NCBI GenBank assembly: GCA_026929865.2
Contig: CM049396.1
Location: 21,175,001 to 21,239,000 of the forward strand
Source of the DNA: Hyperoplus lanceolatus
Taxonomy: Eukaryota; Chordata; Actinopteri; Uranoscopiformes; Ammodytidae
Length of the DNA stretch: 64,000 bases
Reading direction: 5' to 3'
In this document: positions 46,152 through 58,452 of the stretch, piece after piece
How the letters are laid out: the number at the start of each line of letters is the position of its first letter
Numbering within the stretch: the first letter of the stretch is position 1
Notes under the pieces: generated by a model
What the model was told of the DNA's origin: nothing
Seen by the model: only the letters and a program-made list of their open reading frames with translations
Databases searched by the model: none
Made by a program: the position numbers and the translations under genes

Positions 46152-49100
46152 CTAGAACAGAGCACAGTGGGAATGTTAGGACCATTAAGAGAAAATCTAG
46201 AGCAGTGAAACGATACGAGATGAGCAGGAAGAAGATGTGTACTAGGGCTGACAGCATTAAGGTGCTAATCGCGATTGATTCAAGTTAGAGCATAACAAGT
46301 TTTTTTTGTAATCGCGTAAAGCATGTGTTGTCGATTTGATGCACCCTTTAACTTGCAGTCAAGCCGCATATTTCTAAATGTAGAACAGTGTCATACTTAC
46401 CAAAAGATTATTTCACAGAATAAGCACTTTAAGGTTTCTCATATCTCCGGACCACACTGTTGGGAGCATTTCTTTTTTCTATATTTTTTGAGGTAGACAG
46501 TGTGTTACCTCAGGCACAATGCACTCCATTTTGATTTGAAATCAACCTAAATGTTGAGTTCATAAAGTAACTTTCTTTGCCATGATTTGATTAGAAATCA
46601 AGATACACTGGTAGAAATTGCTTTCCATTGTTAATATGGACTCTAAGACGGTTTTGAAAAGCAAAAAATCTTTTTTTAAAAACATGCAATAAAAATTGAT
46701 TAACCACGATTAAATACTGAAATTCTGCGATAAAAAAAAAAAAAAAAAATTATAAACAGTTTGATAGCCATAGTTTATAGTCGGCTATACTGACTTGGAA
46801 CAGGTGGGCTCCCTGGCGCCGTGTGGCCGGGCTGAGGGGAGCCACTGGACTGAGCGTGCTCCAGAAGTGGATGTTGGACAGCAGAGGACTGGGAGTCAGC
46901 AACAGAGTGGGAGTCTGAGGACAAAGACACACAAGGAAGAGTCAATGGAATTGCACTAAAGCTGGTAGAAATATGGTTGATTTTGTATCAGCATATATGT
47001 ATGACAGCGAGTATTGAGAAACTGCAGTAGAAAAATGTCAAAGATAATATGTTTGAGGTCATTTACAAACAGTGTCTCCTTTACATACGTTGTTTGTCCA
47101 TTGGAGAGAACTGGAAAGTTTACTTTTTAACTGATAACTCTTCCGCTCAGTATCTTGGTCAAATTTCTTTAAATACCAATGTTGAAGGATACTTTACAAA
47201 CATGACTGTGTTAAATGTTAATGTTTCAATTAAAATCTGTATGACATTGGAATTTCAACTCTCAAATATCGACATCGGTATCAACCTCCAAAATCCGGTA
47301 CAGGTCAGGTTCCAGCATCTGTAAGACATTTCAAGACCACTATGAGACTGGTTCCAGACTGGTGAATTTTGGCCAACAGAAGCAAAATGTTTATGATGTT
47401 GCAGTTGCTTGTCAATGTGTATGTGTTGGTAAAAGTATATCATGATCCTTAAGAGTGCTCTCGTGTATAGCACGTGCTCACAGGGTTTGTATTATTATGA
47501 GGAACTTTGAAACTATGAAACAGTCTCATTTTTCCTCTGATAATCATAAATGACCTGTAGCAGCAAACTCTCTAACTCGCTTCCTAAACAAAAGCTCTGG
47601 TGTCCAATTAACACTAACGCTTTTATCTAAAAGGTGCTGCTAAAAATAAAAAAAGCGGAATGTCCCTGGTAGCTGCAGTAATATAGTGTAAGGACCTGTT
47701 GCACATCCCTGGCCTTTAGTCGACTCACTTCCGACAACAAACAAAACGCTGGATTGTTTGTTTATTTATTCATTCATTTTGTGAATGAATTGTGAGATCA
47801 AACTTAAAGATACTTAAAACGGGGCAGTTTACAGGCTGCTGTTTATCAGCAGTTTAATTCATATGCACCTCCATCAAGATTTTAGCCTGACACTGGATGT
47901 CACGATCAAACCTGAGCTGACTGCTGGGCAGGAGCTAAATTAAAAGCTACTAGAACTAGCAAATGTAATAACCTCCTCAATGATATACAGTAGCACACAG
48001 CCATGTGTTCAGCAAACAGCATCATGTTGGGAACAATTATACAACACAAAAAAAACAAGTTAAAAGAGCCAGGCGTTTAAGAGATTACTGATGCATTGCT
48101 GCAACCTGCTGGTCAGAAATAGGAAATGCTACAGGTTCTCTGTGATATGGCAATGTGTTGTGCAACCAATGCATTACTTGATAACTAAATTATCTCAACA
48201 CATTATTGGACATTCTCACCATACAATAACAATTTGAAGAAAAGACTGTAGACACAAAATTCATTTATGTAAATAGGTATGTCTTGAAAGGATGAAAATA
48301 ATTGTTGTTGTGGTTGTTCAATGTTGGAGCCTGAACCCAAGTCAAAAATAACGGGCTACAATTAGAGAACAATTCACATGGACATACTGGTTAATGCAAC
48401 ACTATAGCTCCATTACATTATCCTAGCAAACTCTGATCTATTTAGAAGCTCAGTGGCAGTCCAAATACAGTATGTGTAAAGGTTATGCTCTCTTCACAAT
48501 CACTGTGAACTGTGACTGTTAAGTTGATCAATCCCCCTATTATTACTCAAAAATCAGCCTGTCGCTTCAGATTTGTTTAAGTTGTTAATTGTATAAATGT
48601 TTTGAGCTCAATACATCAACACTAAATGGAGGATGGATCCATGCTCTCACCTGAAGCATTGCTGGTGTGAGCGAGGCGGTGGGTAGCGAGGGGCTGCAGA
48701 GGTTCATAGGGGAGAAGTCGGAGGCGGTGACCAGCAGGGTAGGCGGGCTGATGTGCAGGACCTTTGGGGGCCGGCGGGCCTTTCCTGAGCTCAGAGTGCT
48801 GACTGTGGTGCTGCTGCTCACCGACGACGAACTGGTCTCTGCATCCACCAAACTCATCTCCTCTCCGGACAGAGCCATGCCACTGTCCACCTGGAAGACA
48901 AGAGACCATAGAAAACCATTTATACATTTGTTTTCATATAACTGTTTATGTCGTTTAAATGTTTTACACTGGTAAGAATCTTAAATATGTGGGTGAACTG
49001 GTGTGTGTGTGTGTGTGTTTTATGTTAACACACAGCTCATTTGATATGTTCACACAGTGATCCATGGGCACTTCCAATCTAATGATGTTCAATCAGGAGG

Positions 49101-52100
49101 ATGTACCTACACAGCTGTCAATGGCTTCACTTCAATTGAGTCAAATTAGTTTGTGAGTAATTTACTTCCTATTAATTCCTTCTGTGCTGGTAGCCAGATG
49201 TATTGAATATTGTAGAACGTATTTATATGACAGGATACAATGTGTTTCAATGCCTATGAAATTTAAAAGGTGTAGTGATTCGGGAGAAAGCTTGTCCGTG
49301 TGAGCGGAAAATAATCCAGGGTTAATACGAAGCCTAGGCTCTGTAAACGGGCATATTGTTAGCTTTGGTAGACCCTTTTCTTTCATACCCTTAGTTTTAT
49401 GTTCTGGTAGGCAGTGTATTAACATCAGATTTTTTTTTTCAGTGCACACACAGTACAGACAGGTAGCGGATCGTGATTTTCACAACAATTATTTATTTTT
49501 ATATAACAAGCGTTCTCCAGAATCACATACTCCACCTTTCATTTCCCTGTTATTTCAATCATCCAACTAGCCCTGTGGGAGATGTGCTTGTATTGATACT
49601 AGCCTTCTCTTGTGTCTGAGAAGACCCAGACTCCATGTCGCTGTCGATCACCAGCTCCTGGGAGGAGTCAGGCACTAGGTTAGGTGAGGCGCTGGCCGAG
49701 CTGAGGTCTGGTAGGCTGAACGTTGGCTCTGACGGGCGGATGTGTTCAAATGAGTACATGGCCTGTGTGGGCAGGGAGGAGGAGTGTGTGCTGAGAGGCT
49801 CGGCCCTTGGGAGTGCAGTATGCAGAGGATCCATCATTGTAGGCTCTAAAGCAACCTGAGGCGGTGCTGCTGGTCCAGGCTTCGGAGGGCTGTTTCCAAA
49901 CTTGATGACGGATGGCGAAGCAGTTTGTGGCTGTGACAAATGCTCCTGACTCTGTGTGGCGACAGTAAGACCTCTCTTGTCCGCCATCTTCTCCGCCGGG
50001 TTCTCCATTTTGATGGACTTGAAGAGCTGGCGTCCATTTTGCAGGGAGTTGAGGGTGAAGGAGGTGTACAGGCCCGAGTGGATGTAGTCGTTGCGGTTGG
50101 ACTGCTTGCTGCTGAAGCTCAGAGCCGCTGCGCTAGCTCCTAGCTTGCTGCGGTCCCCGGGCTCGCTGTCCTGCTGCAGGGCGCCGTCTCCTCTCTTTGC
50201 CAGGGGCGGGAGGCCTTCAGCATTCACATCCCCACCCTCTGTTCGGTTAGCAACGTCTCCTTTAAGGATGTCAGGATAGGACACGAAGCGATAGACAAAC
50301 TTCTGACCATTCACCTTCTTTATGATGTTCTGTTAAGACACACAAAAAAGCGTTTGTATGGCACTTTTCAAGAGCAGATGCAAAAAACATATGAAAAAGA
50401 AAAGAGCAGCAGAAATGACGTGCAAAAATAAGCTAAAAAGGCAGAACACAGGGAGAATGATTTAAACAAAATACAATAAAAGATAAAACAGGTTAGGTAA
50501 AAGCAAGTCTAAAAAGGTGTGTCTTAAGCTGTTTATTTTAAACTTCCACAGACTCGGAGGAGCATTCCAAACTGTAGGAGCCACCGCCTCCAAAGCATAG
50601 TCTCCCTTAATAAACGGTCCATCACTACCACTCCAGCTAAAAGCCCAGAAAGAGCAGGAACAAGACTTTGTCTCATGTCAGTGCCTATGCTAAAGAGGCA
50701 AAAAATAGAAGGGTGAGACCACAGCAAAGCCTTGTGCGAAGGGGCAGCTTTGTTCTTCCAGTCTACCCATCTAGCAGCCAAACATACCAGAGCAGCCATA
50801 GTGAGAACGCCCACAGGGTTAGGCTGTGCTTCTGCCAGACCACAGGCAGCAATCGCCCCCTCAACCGCATGTCACTGAGTCGTTCTGAGGTGCAATTAAC
50901 TCGTGTTTGGCTATTTGCTGATGTCCTCTTTGGTGCAGCTGTCTGGAGTAAAATGGTCCACTCTGAGTTTTCAGCTGCTTTTTCAAATCATGTGTGGTTA
51001 TATAACATTGCCATCATGTTATTGGTTTGATCACAACTGGAAAATATCTGATCAAGTACATCTCAGGATACAACACAATCTGATCAAAATCATGTACTTT
51101 TCCATTTTTTTTTTGGAATTCGAGAGTGGGGCAAAAATATTGAGATGTTGAAGACCGTAAGCACCCTTAAAAAGGTGGAGTCTGCAATTCTGTAGAATGT
51201 TTGTTGTCAAAATGTCACTTTGAGTGGGTTCTCTGGCAAGATTGTGAATTTCCTGGCAATAGGAAGTCTCATCATTCTTTGAAATCTGGCAGATGAAGGT
51301 AGCATCATCCGCAAACGTAACAAAGGAATTCCCTTCATGTCAGGGTCCGCTGTCATGGGGGTACAGCATCATCATCAGGCGACTAAACATCCCTGGGGTG
51401 TCTGTTCAACACTAGAAATGAGTAGGTGTGAACGCCAAGTCAAACTATCTTTGGTCTGTTTGTGAGGAAAATTCAATTGAGCCACGGATTGTGTTGAATT
51501 CTAAGTGGAGGGCAATGGAGGCCATCTTTTTGATCACCAACACATTTGCTGATGTATAATGTCATAGTGATTCCCAACTTTTGATGTGGTTGTCTTGGGT
51601 GGCAGCTCCTCTGCCCCTACTTCAACTGTTTCTTCTGATAGTTCGACCTGATTAATCATCTGGAAGCAAGGTGGCAGGAGAAGCAGATGATAATTGTAGT
51701 CTTAAAGGGATAGTTAAGTATTTTTGAAGTGTGGTTGTATAAGGTATCAATTGTACACTTAAATCTAAGATTTTTTTCACTTCTGAATTTGAACACCTTA
51801 AAATGACTGCACTGCCCGCTATCGCCATAATATAAGGTAACAGACTAACTATCCAAAGTACTTCATAGAACCCCACTTCATCATCCAGCGACTCAAGGGG
51901 GAGCTGAACATCAACAACAGTTTAACCTGCCAAAGATAATGATGGGGCACTTCTAAACTGCCATTATTGAGTCCATCCTCACCTACTCCATTACTAGGAC
52001 CCTATGATTTCCATGATAACGAAAACACGGACGGAATCAAGGATCGGGTAATAAAAACGGAATCTACTGTTAACACGGAATGCAGTGGAATTTGCCATTA

Positions 52101-53073
52101 TTTGAGTGAAATTCAGTTTGCAAGGGAAAGGGAAACAACACGGGTGAAATTAAAGCAGAACTAGGGAGGAATTTTGGTTTGGCGACATCTAAAGGCCAAA
52201 ACACTGCCGTGAACAGTAGAGGCTGCAGTACCCCCCCCCCCCATAGACACTTGAAAAGACAAAGAAATGCTCAAACTTAACCAAAAATAATATCATATTG
52301 GACACACACAATTATCTAAATCATTTTCTGCTCCCCCTAAGAGGATTGTACCTTTGTTTATGGATGGCAAATGGAGTAAATTTAAAAAGTAGAAACATAT
52401 AACTCAATTAAAGGCTCTGGCCTAACAGACTGCATTGTGACCAGGAAGAACATTTTGGCCAACCGTATATGCGGACATCATTCTTCCCACAGAGGCAGAG
52501 ATATTCAGCTGAACAACAGACATTAATCGGGTCAAATCTTTGACAGAGTTGACGGACAACACATGCTTATGGTTTGGGTCAGGGTTATGGAGTATAGAAG
52601 AGTTAAGGAGTATGTCTAATCCAGTATACTGTGGGAATGACAAGGCTGGGAGATGTGAGAAAAACACAATGTGTGGGGAACAGACAGCCAACAGCTGACT
52701 GTTGGTTGACCCAATATTGGTCTTGTGGTGATAGAGCAATTGTGTTATGTAAAACTTAAAACACTGACAAACTTGAGTTGAAGCAGAAAGTACAGGGCTG
52801 TGACTTCCAATCACCAAAAGCATACCTCTATATTCTACAGGAATATTAAGATAATGTTGAACTTACCTTATCGTAATAATATCTGAGGGCTCTGCTGAGT
52901 TTGTCATAATTCATGTTGGGCTTGTTCTTGCGGGCTCCCCAAAGCCGGGCCACCTCCTCAGCCTGCAGCAGTTTGAACTCCCCTTCCTCATTGGTCCAGC
53001 AGATCAGCTGCTCATTACTGGAGTCCAATAGGAGCTGGAGAAGGAACTGCCACAGGGTGACAGAGTTGTCCAT
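46053..53073 (-). CDS. elk4: ELK4 (SAP-1), ETS-family ternary complex factor
   Basis: Five coding exons read 53073-52867, 50329-~49568, 48890-48651, 46914-46795 and 46151-46053, giving about 475 residues (human about 431). ELK4 is a nuclear transcription factor that binds GGAA sites next to SRF and activates immediate-early genes when ERK phosphorylates its C-domain. Visible: the N-terminal ETS domain (residues 1-86) with SRALRYYY; the SRF-binding B-box near 147-165 ([20 protein letters not shown]); a SUMO-type IKME motif near 175-178; a D-type MAPK docking site ([11 protein letters not shown]); the [12 protein letters not shown] and [14 protein letters not shown] phosphorylation blocks; and the ERK docking motif FQFP. 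The protein ends SPDPQKT, very like the mammalian SPDLQKT. The B-box and C-terminus fit ELK4 better than ELK1 or ELK3. All introns are phase 0 as modelled. The only uncertain border is the donor at the end of the second coding exon. Confidence 0.95.
46245..46740. mobile_element. hAT-like fragment in elk4 intron 4
   Basis: Begins TAGGGCTGACAG, continues with GCTAATCGCGATTGATT and near the far end has GATTAACCACGATTAAAT, then a run of A. These are the features of a common teleost hAT-related repeat with ATCGCGATT-type subterminal motifs. The right terminus is missing or eroded and no target duplication was found. Confidence 0.5.
46795..46914 (-). CDS. elk4: elk4 coding exon 4 (core transactivation block)
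   Basis: The acceptor TTTGTCCTCAG and donor CAA|GTCAGT enclose 40 codons. They begin [12 protein letters not shown] and contain [17 protein letters not shown], the block whose serines are the main ERK targets in the family. It ends Leu-Phe-Gln, the first half of the FQFP motif. Read-through into the intron would add 14 codons before a stop. Confidence 0.95.
46915..48650 (-). other. elk4: elk4 intron between coding exons 3 and 4
   Basis: About 1.7 kb. No additional exon, RNA gene or complete mobile element was recognised. Confidence 0.6.
48651..48890 (-). CDS. elk4: elk4 coding exon 3 (D-site and first phosphorylation block)
   Basis: The acceptor CTTGTCTTCCAG and donor CAG|GTGAGA enclose 80 codons. 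The exon starts [14 protein letters not shown], includes a Ser/Thr-rich stretch, the docking segment [12 protein letters not shown] and the conserved LVTASD and [12 protein letters not shown]. Confidence 0.9.
48891..49567 (-). other. elk4: elk4 intron between coding exons 2 and 3
   Basis: About 0.7 kb, nothing recognised apart from a short TG run near 49001-49020. Confidence 0.6.
49568..50329 (-). CDS. elk4: elk4 coding exon 2 (end of ETS domain, B-box, middle)
   Basis: The acceptor CTTAACAG precedes AACATCATAAAG ([20 protein letters not shown]), completing the ETS domain. The B-box and the IKME motif lie here. The 3' border is uncertain: the next exon needs phase 0. GTT after CTA (49568) and GTG after GAG-CTG (further upstream, in ...SSQEL|V) are the possible donors and neither is strong. 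A stop TGA follows in frame just beyond 49568, so the exon cannot extend past it. Confidence 0.85.
50330..52866 (-). other. elk4: elk4 intron between coding exons 1 and 2
   Basis: No additional exon. At about 50505-50790 there is a repeat-like block (AAAAAGGTGTGTCTTAAGCTG ... ACAAGACTTTGTCTCATGTCAG) resembling a common teleost LINE-derived sequence. At 51702-51890 there is a block (AAAGGGATAGTTAAGTATTT ...) resembling a fish MITE end. A C-run lies at 52211-52222. Confidence 0.45.
52867..53073 (-). CDS. elk4: elk4 coding exon 1 (start and most of ETS domain)
   Basis: The ATG at 53073-53071 follows an acceptor (TTTTTTCAG, exon from 53081), so the 5'UTR continues in an upstream exon. The exon encodes 69 residues, [15 protein letters not shown] to LRYYYDK, including [12 protein letters not shown] and [14 protein letters not shown]. 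It ends at AAG|GTAAGT, a perfect donor, phase 0. Confidence 0.95.
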
Positions 53074-53358
53074 GTCTCTCACTGAAAAAAAAATTGTAGA
53101 GGAGAAAAATCATCAGTCACATGAACCACAGAATAAATGCTCACTGAATAACAACATGGGGTTACATAAACCTTTGGAGAATATCACCTCTGGGCTAACT
53201 ACAGTAGGTCACTTGAGTAAAAGTTATGTGATGAATGGCTGCAAATTAGTTCTTGTTGAACTGTGCTCTTTCTGCACACAAAAAGCCAAAGAAACAACAT
53301 GCACAGTACTAACCGACTGAACTTTCAAAAGAACTGAGGCTGTTTTCACAGTAAAGAG

Positions 53359-54019
53359 TAGGGCTGTGTCAAAAAATCGAAATATCGATATATCGCGATA
53401 CTTAGTTTCCCGATATCAGTATCGATTTTTATATCAAAATATCGATTTTTTTTTAATTAATTTTTTTATGTTTTTTTTTTTTTTTTTGCTTTTCAAGGCT
53501 TTATTGACAGTGCAGAGATACAGATATGAAGTGGGCAGAGAGGGAATGAAACAACCACGGGTCAGATTCAAACCCATGTCTGCTGTCAGGCCTGAGCCTC
53601 TAGGATACTGACTATTGAAGTTAGATCAGTTTTGTTTATAAAAATACTTAAGATTCACTGTGTCACAAAAGCACACTGATGTGTTTTCATTTTCATTGTG
53701 TCCTGTAGAGTTAGTACAAGAGTGAATTGGATTTGTTATTTTGATGTTATGGCAGCAGCAGCAGTGTTTGATAATTTGCCAAAACCAAAAAAAGGAAGAA
53801 AAATAGTAAAGGAAGTTGTGAATGAAATAGTTTTGACCTCATTTGTCTGTACAATTATCACTATATTGTGCTGTTATGTTTGACAAGGCAACTTGTTTAT
53901 GGAATATCCCAATATATTGTGATATATCAAGATTCGTGATATATCGTGATATATCGTATCGTGACCAGTGTATCGTGATACATATCGTATCGCGAAGTCC
54001 TTGACGATACCCAGCCCTA
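53359..54019. mobile_element. hAT-type element H
   Basis: The ends TAGGGCTG and CAGCCCTA are inverted, and the element is flanked by a perfect 8-base target duplication GTAAAGAG (53351-53358 and 54020-54027). The subterminal sequence is packed with ATATCGATAT / TATCGTGATA motifs on both sides. 661 bases, no transposase. It lies about 280 bases upstream of the first elk4 coding exon, within the presumed leader intron. Confidence 0.9.
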
Positions 54020-54616
54020 GTAAAGAGACACTGTTTTTACTTAGACATTGTTCAAGTTAGGCCAATTACTAGGAAATAAGGAAGTTACACCCAATCTGCC
54101 ATTTTTTTCATTTAAGAACACCTATAGAACGTGGCATTGTTAAGTGGCTACTGCTGACTAGTCCAAGTGAAGGCCAAACATCTTGTTCACATGTGGCTTT
54201 CAAAGCGCTGCAGAACACCACGTCCATGAAATGAAGTGCCCCTCAGTGAGGTAAAGAAAGAACCAGGAAGAAGTTAACAATGAGGCCCAAGGTTATTCAA
54301 GCAAGGACAGTAGTAACCCTGACGTAATAAGGGCAAGGGTACAGTATAGTGAACGTAATGTATTTTTCAACAGTGCGTTAATATATCAACATTAAAATGT
54401 TTCCTGTGTAAATTTAAAATGGATGTATGATTATGACCTACAGATTTCAGCCCTATGGGGACCTTTATTTGATATCAGCTTACATGTTTATTTACACCTA
54501 CACTAGACCGGCTAACCGGATATAGACCACTAGTATTGCACTCGCGATAATGCCTTCCTCTTACCGCTGTAGCCTACCTTTTATGCTCCACTCAGAACGG
54601 GAGACAACAAACCGGC

Positions 54617-55225
54617 TGTGTCTTGATTCAGGGGTTGCAGCCTACGTAGGCTGCATTTGAAGACCGATTGCGTCATAGCGGCGCACAAAGGCTGTCCCAT
54701 TTGCAAGGCTCCTTGCAAGGCTCCTCATATGCGGCCGAGAAATGCAGCCTTTGTTTCACGGTTTTGAAGGCTGCATCAGATGTATCCTTCGTGGCCCAAC
54801 ATATCCCAAGATTCATTGCGTTTTTTTCAGAGATTGCATAAAATAAAATAAAAAATAACAGAACAGCAACGTGTTGCTCCATCTTCTTAACTTTTATCTT
54901 CCTTTCTTTTTTTCTTGTACTTTTTTTTCTTTTCGTCTGGTAGGCAACTTCTTTTTCTTTTTTCCTCCATTGACAAGGCTGTCTCCGTTGGCAGCAATCA
55001 GGGTTGCTAGGCAGCACAGGAGTGGCGAGTCGTCACGCAAGGTAACGGCTTGTTACGTAAAACGGAAATACTCGTAAACGGAGGCCTGCGGAGACCGTCT
55101 CATTTAACAAGGCTTGTTGGCCTTGGAATCGGCCTTAAAATCGGCCTTCATAGGCTATAGCCTTCATAGACCGCGAGACTGCGCCCTACCAAGTGCGTGG
55201 TCTCTGTAATGGGACATAGCTACAG
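54617..55225. mobile_element. MITE F, copy 2 (uninterrupted)
   Basis: Matches 16072-16600 plus 17380-17455 in the same orientation. It provides the empty-site sequence for element E (reads CGGCCTTCATAGGCTATAG). The 114-codon minus-strand frame seen in copy 1 is intact here too (54673-55017), with about a dozen amino-acid differences. Confidence 0.85.
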
Positions 55226-55262
55226 TGTGCGCGTGTGTTTGATACGGTTTGATAGTATCCAG

Positions 55263-56201
55263 TAGGGATGGGCATTTTAAGAAATTCAACTGATCGATCA
55301 TCGGGAAAATTAACGAGCAATTATCGAGCAATCGTTATCTTTTTTTACATATTAAAAAATGCCAACAGAACATCCAAAATACAGCGTTTTTACCATAGAC
55401 TGTATACAAGAGGTTTTTACTCAATTACATCTTTATTCCAAGATATTCTAGGCAAACAACAATCTATTAAGACAAGGCAACTTTTTAAAATAAAATAATA
55501 ATAAAATGCGGCGCTGGTGAAAGCCCGAGGCTATGAGCCAACAAGGAGCCTATGCTACGATACCTTTAAAGTTTAAACACATATGCGCCTCCTAAGATGC
55601 TGCCAAAGACTGCATAAGGGCACGACACGTTTCTCTGAGTGATAAAGGACCTAACGTTACTTCATCTAATAGACAAAATGTGCAAATTATTTCCCTGATG
55701 AAGGCGAAGTAGGAAAGCATAGACGCTAATGTTAGCTGCTAATGCTAGCAGCGCTAACGTGACACGTTTAACAGGGTCGGATGTAGGCTTCAATGTACAA
55801 GTGGTACATAATTCGGTTTGTTTAAGTGTTGTACTTATAGAAGGTTTCACAATGCTTAATGAACTTAGTTATTTTCGGTTCTAAAGCTGTCCGGTCCGAT
55901 GCCAAACTTCTCCTTAACTTTTTCCTGTTTATGTTTTGAGATCTACGGCAGCTCGCAGGCTGCTGCCTGAGCCTGTTCTGTTGTCTCCTACTACTAGTTA
56001 AGTATCTCTCCCTGCTGATTGGATGTTTAATTGCTGCCCATACAGTCTTTGGTGCTGCCTGCCACATAGTGAAACTAATTGCTGTGCTGCCGGACTCACA
56101 CTGCGCAACACAACGGCTATATGATCGATAACAATTTCACGTGATTGACAATATTCTTAACGAGCAATGATCGATTAATCGATTAATTATGCCCATCCCT
56201 A
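55263..56201. mobile_element. hAT-type element G
   Basis: Starts TAGGGATGGGCAT and ends ATGCCCATCCCTA (perfect inverted ends), flanked by a perfect 8-base duplication GTATCCAG (55255-55262 and 56202-56209). GATCGAT-rich subterminal sequence occurs on both sides. 939 bases and no transposase frame, hence non-autonomous. It lies about 40 bases beyond MITE F copy 2. Confidence 0.9.
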
Positions 56202-56391
56202 GTATCCAGCTCATAATGTTGCTGCACACACGGCACGTGTCATTTACGGTGTTGGTCAGCATCTTTTATAATAATGGTCGATACCAAATTGCACTATTTT
56301 GAAAGGACACATTGCGGCTTCCTGTGCTTTGTGCCGATCAAGACAATTGTGATTGGTTTAAAGAAATGAAAACATGCAAGCCCAGTTTTCC

Positions 56392-56962
56392 TAGTCTGGA
56401 AATCCAGACCCTGACATCTTGAACAATAGAGGGTCTGGCCACGATCAATAGTAATTTCCAACTCAAGGGGCGGCACCTACTCGTGCATTTCAAATGCCAC
56501 TGCACGCAGTTGGAAAGCACTACAACCAATCAGAGCGATGCACAAGGTGACGTAAGCCCCGTTCGTTTAGCGAACAGCTGTTAAACTGTTAAATTAAATG
56601 TTTGCCGTGGTCGGTCGGCAAAACAGAACAGTCCACTTACTTGCTAATGAAATATTTGAGTGCCGTCTTCCAAATCGTAAAGGGTCGAGGCCAAAGCAGT
56701 CTCAAACTCACACAACATATCTGCAGCCATCTTTGATGTTTACTATCACGGCTTCGACGTCGCATGCACGTCACTGTCGTCATTCGGCTATGTCCGCCCC
56801 ATACAAAGGGCTCTGGCGCGCCCATATTAGATAAAACCAATTGAAACATGAGCCCAGATTTCTGGTCTTTTTGTAAAAGCTTCAACGGAGAGTTTCCAGA
56901 CCAACAGGCGCAGCAAATTTAATTTGCCAGCGCCTAGTGGCAGGTCTGGGAATGCCAGGCTA
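56392..56962. mobile_element. Element J (TAGTCTGG/CCAGGCTA ends)
   Basis: The left end TAGTCTGGAAATCCAGACC and the right end GGTCTGGGAATGCCAGGCTA are inverted with mismatches. They are flanked by an identical 9-base direct repeat CAGTTTTCC (56383-56391 and 56963-56971). 571 bases, non-coding. An 8-base hAT duplication plus a chance base, or a true 9-base duplication, are both possible. Confidence 0.8.
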
Positions 56963-56971
56963 CAGTTTTCC

Positions 56972-58452
56972 CCCTAATAATATAGCGTGTGTCCAGACCA
57001 TACTACTATAGATGTAGTTTGGTCTGGATGTGCAAGACTACACCTACACTGGATCACTAATTAAATGATTGTGATTTTGACTGTAAATGTGCTGTGAGGA
57101 CGTAACGTTGACAGCTTCCTTGTGCGGAGTCTTTTAGCATCCTGAGAGCCTGCAGTAAGTTTGAGACATGAAAGAAGAGGAAACCCTCTTGAATCTCAGT
57201 AGTTTTTGGATTTAGTGGTTAGAGGCCATGAACATCGAGTATCTTAGAATGTCGTACCTATCTAACAAATCCCATACATTGATGCTATTAGCTCCATTAT
57301 GGGATTTTAATTTGTACCTATTTGCAGTATAAGGAAAATGTGTTGCCTCAAGCCTAGAGATCTAAACAGGTCTTGGTGCAGTGCAGTTTATCTGCATTAT
57401 AATTGTGATAACAACAACACGATTGTGATGCAGTATTTAACTCACTGATACGACTCACAACGTTTGTATATCAAATATGTGCTTTCCCTGAGATACTGCA
57501 ATTTTCTTAAGCCATTTGCAAAGTTTAAAAAATGTGAGCTCACTAGGGTATAATTTGAAATGTTTTATACTAGAAGGGCAAAAACAATACTTTCTGTAAT
57601 TAATTAGCGATACCAGTACCACATTGATGTTATTTTTATTAATTTTAATGTACTTTTTATATTAGTTGTATATTATATATTAGTTGGTTTCTCCGTCCAG
57701 ATTTTTGACGGGTCCAATCAGCAAATAGAAGGAGTGGCTGAGAACAATGACGTTGAGTTTCAATCATAGATAGTAGGTTTCAGTTGTAGTCAGAAGCCGG
57801 CGTATGACATACGTCCCGACCAAACGTTATGCCATAGGTTGGCAGATCCAGAGAGGCACTGGGCAGATCCAATAATTTTAAACTTCAACAGACACCCGCC
57901 TTCAAGAGAGTTAACGTTTGTCAATCGAGCGATTCCAGACCGCCTGTATAAATGAAATGAAGTACGATGGTCTGGTAGGACCAGGCTTATGTTATCTCAT
58001 ACTGCAGCTTGAACATTACTGCAAATGTCCAGAGCCGAACCAAAGTTACCCATGGCCATCCAAGAAGGGCGGCCTCCCACATGACAGCTGTTCTGATGAG
58101 GTGTCTTGTGTTCTGGTCCAGTTTATGTAACGTGGAGTTTGGAAAATGCCCAGCATCTTTCACTGTGATGTAAAAACCAGAGCTTCTCTACGACTATGCT
58201 ACTGCCGGCTACGTGTGCATTTGTTTAGTAAGCGAGTGAAGGAGAGATGCACCACACTAAGGTACTGTATGTAAATGTTACTATATGGTATTGGTAATAT
58301 AACGATGGTGAAGCAAAGTAAACTTTGATTTAGTACCTTTTCAGGTACTTTTCTGGTCTAAAAAATCTGACCTGTGCAAAGGCATTAAAAATAACGAAAT
58401 TAAAATAGCGTTTCTTTCAATGATCTCATTTGCTGCAGTGCTGCTCTATGTA
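56972..58452. other. elk4 leader-intron sequence, little recognised
   Basis: A 14 bp hairpin at about 56995-57028 (CCAGACCA ... TGGTCTGG). The block at about 57690-57990, ending GGTCTGGTAGGACCAGGCTT, resembles the end of another fish repeat, but no second end was found. No gene. Confidence 0.4.

Noticed and set aside
45955-46257. Two overlapping minus-strand frames over the last elk4 exon
   Set aside because: They are in the wrong frames; the third frame gives the true C-terminus FPSVL...PDPQKT.
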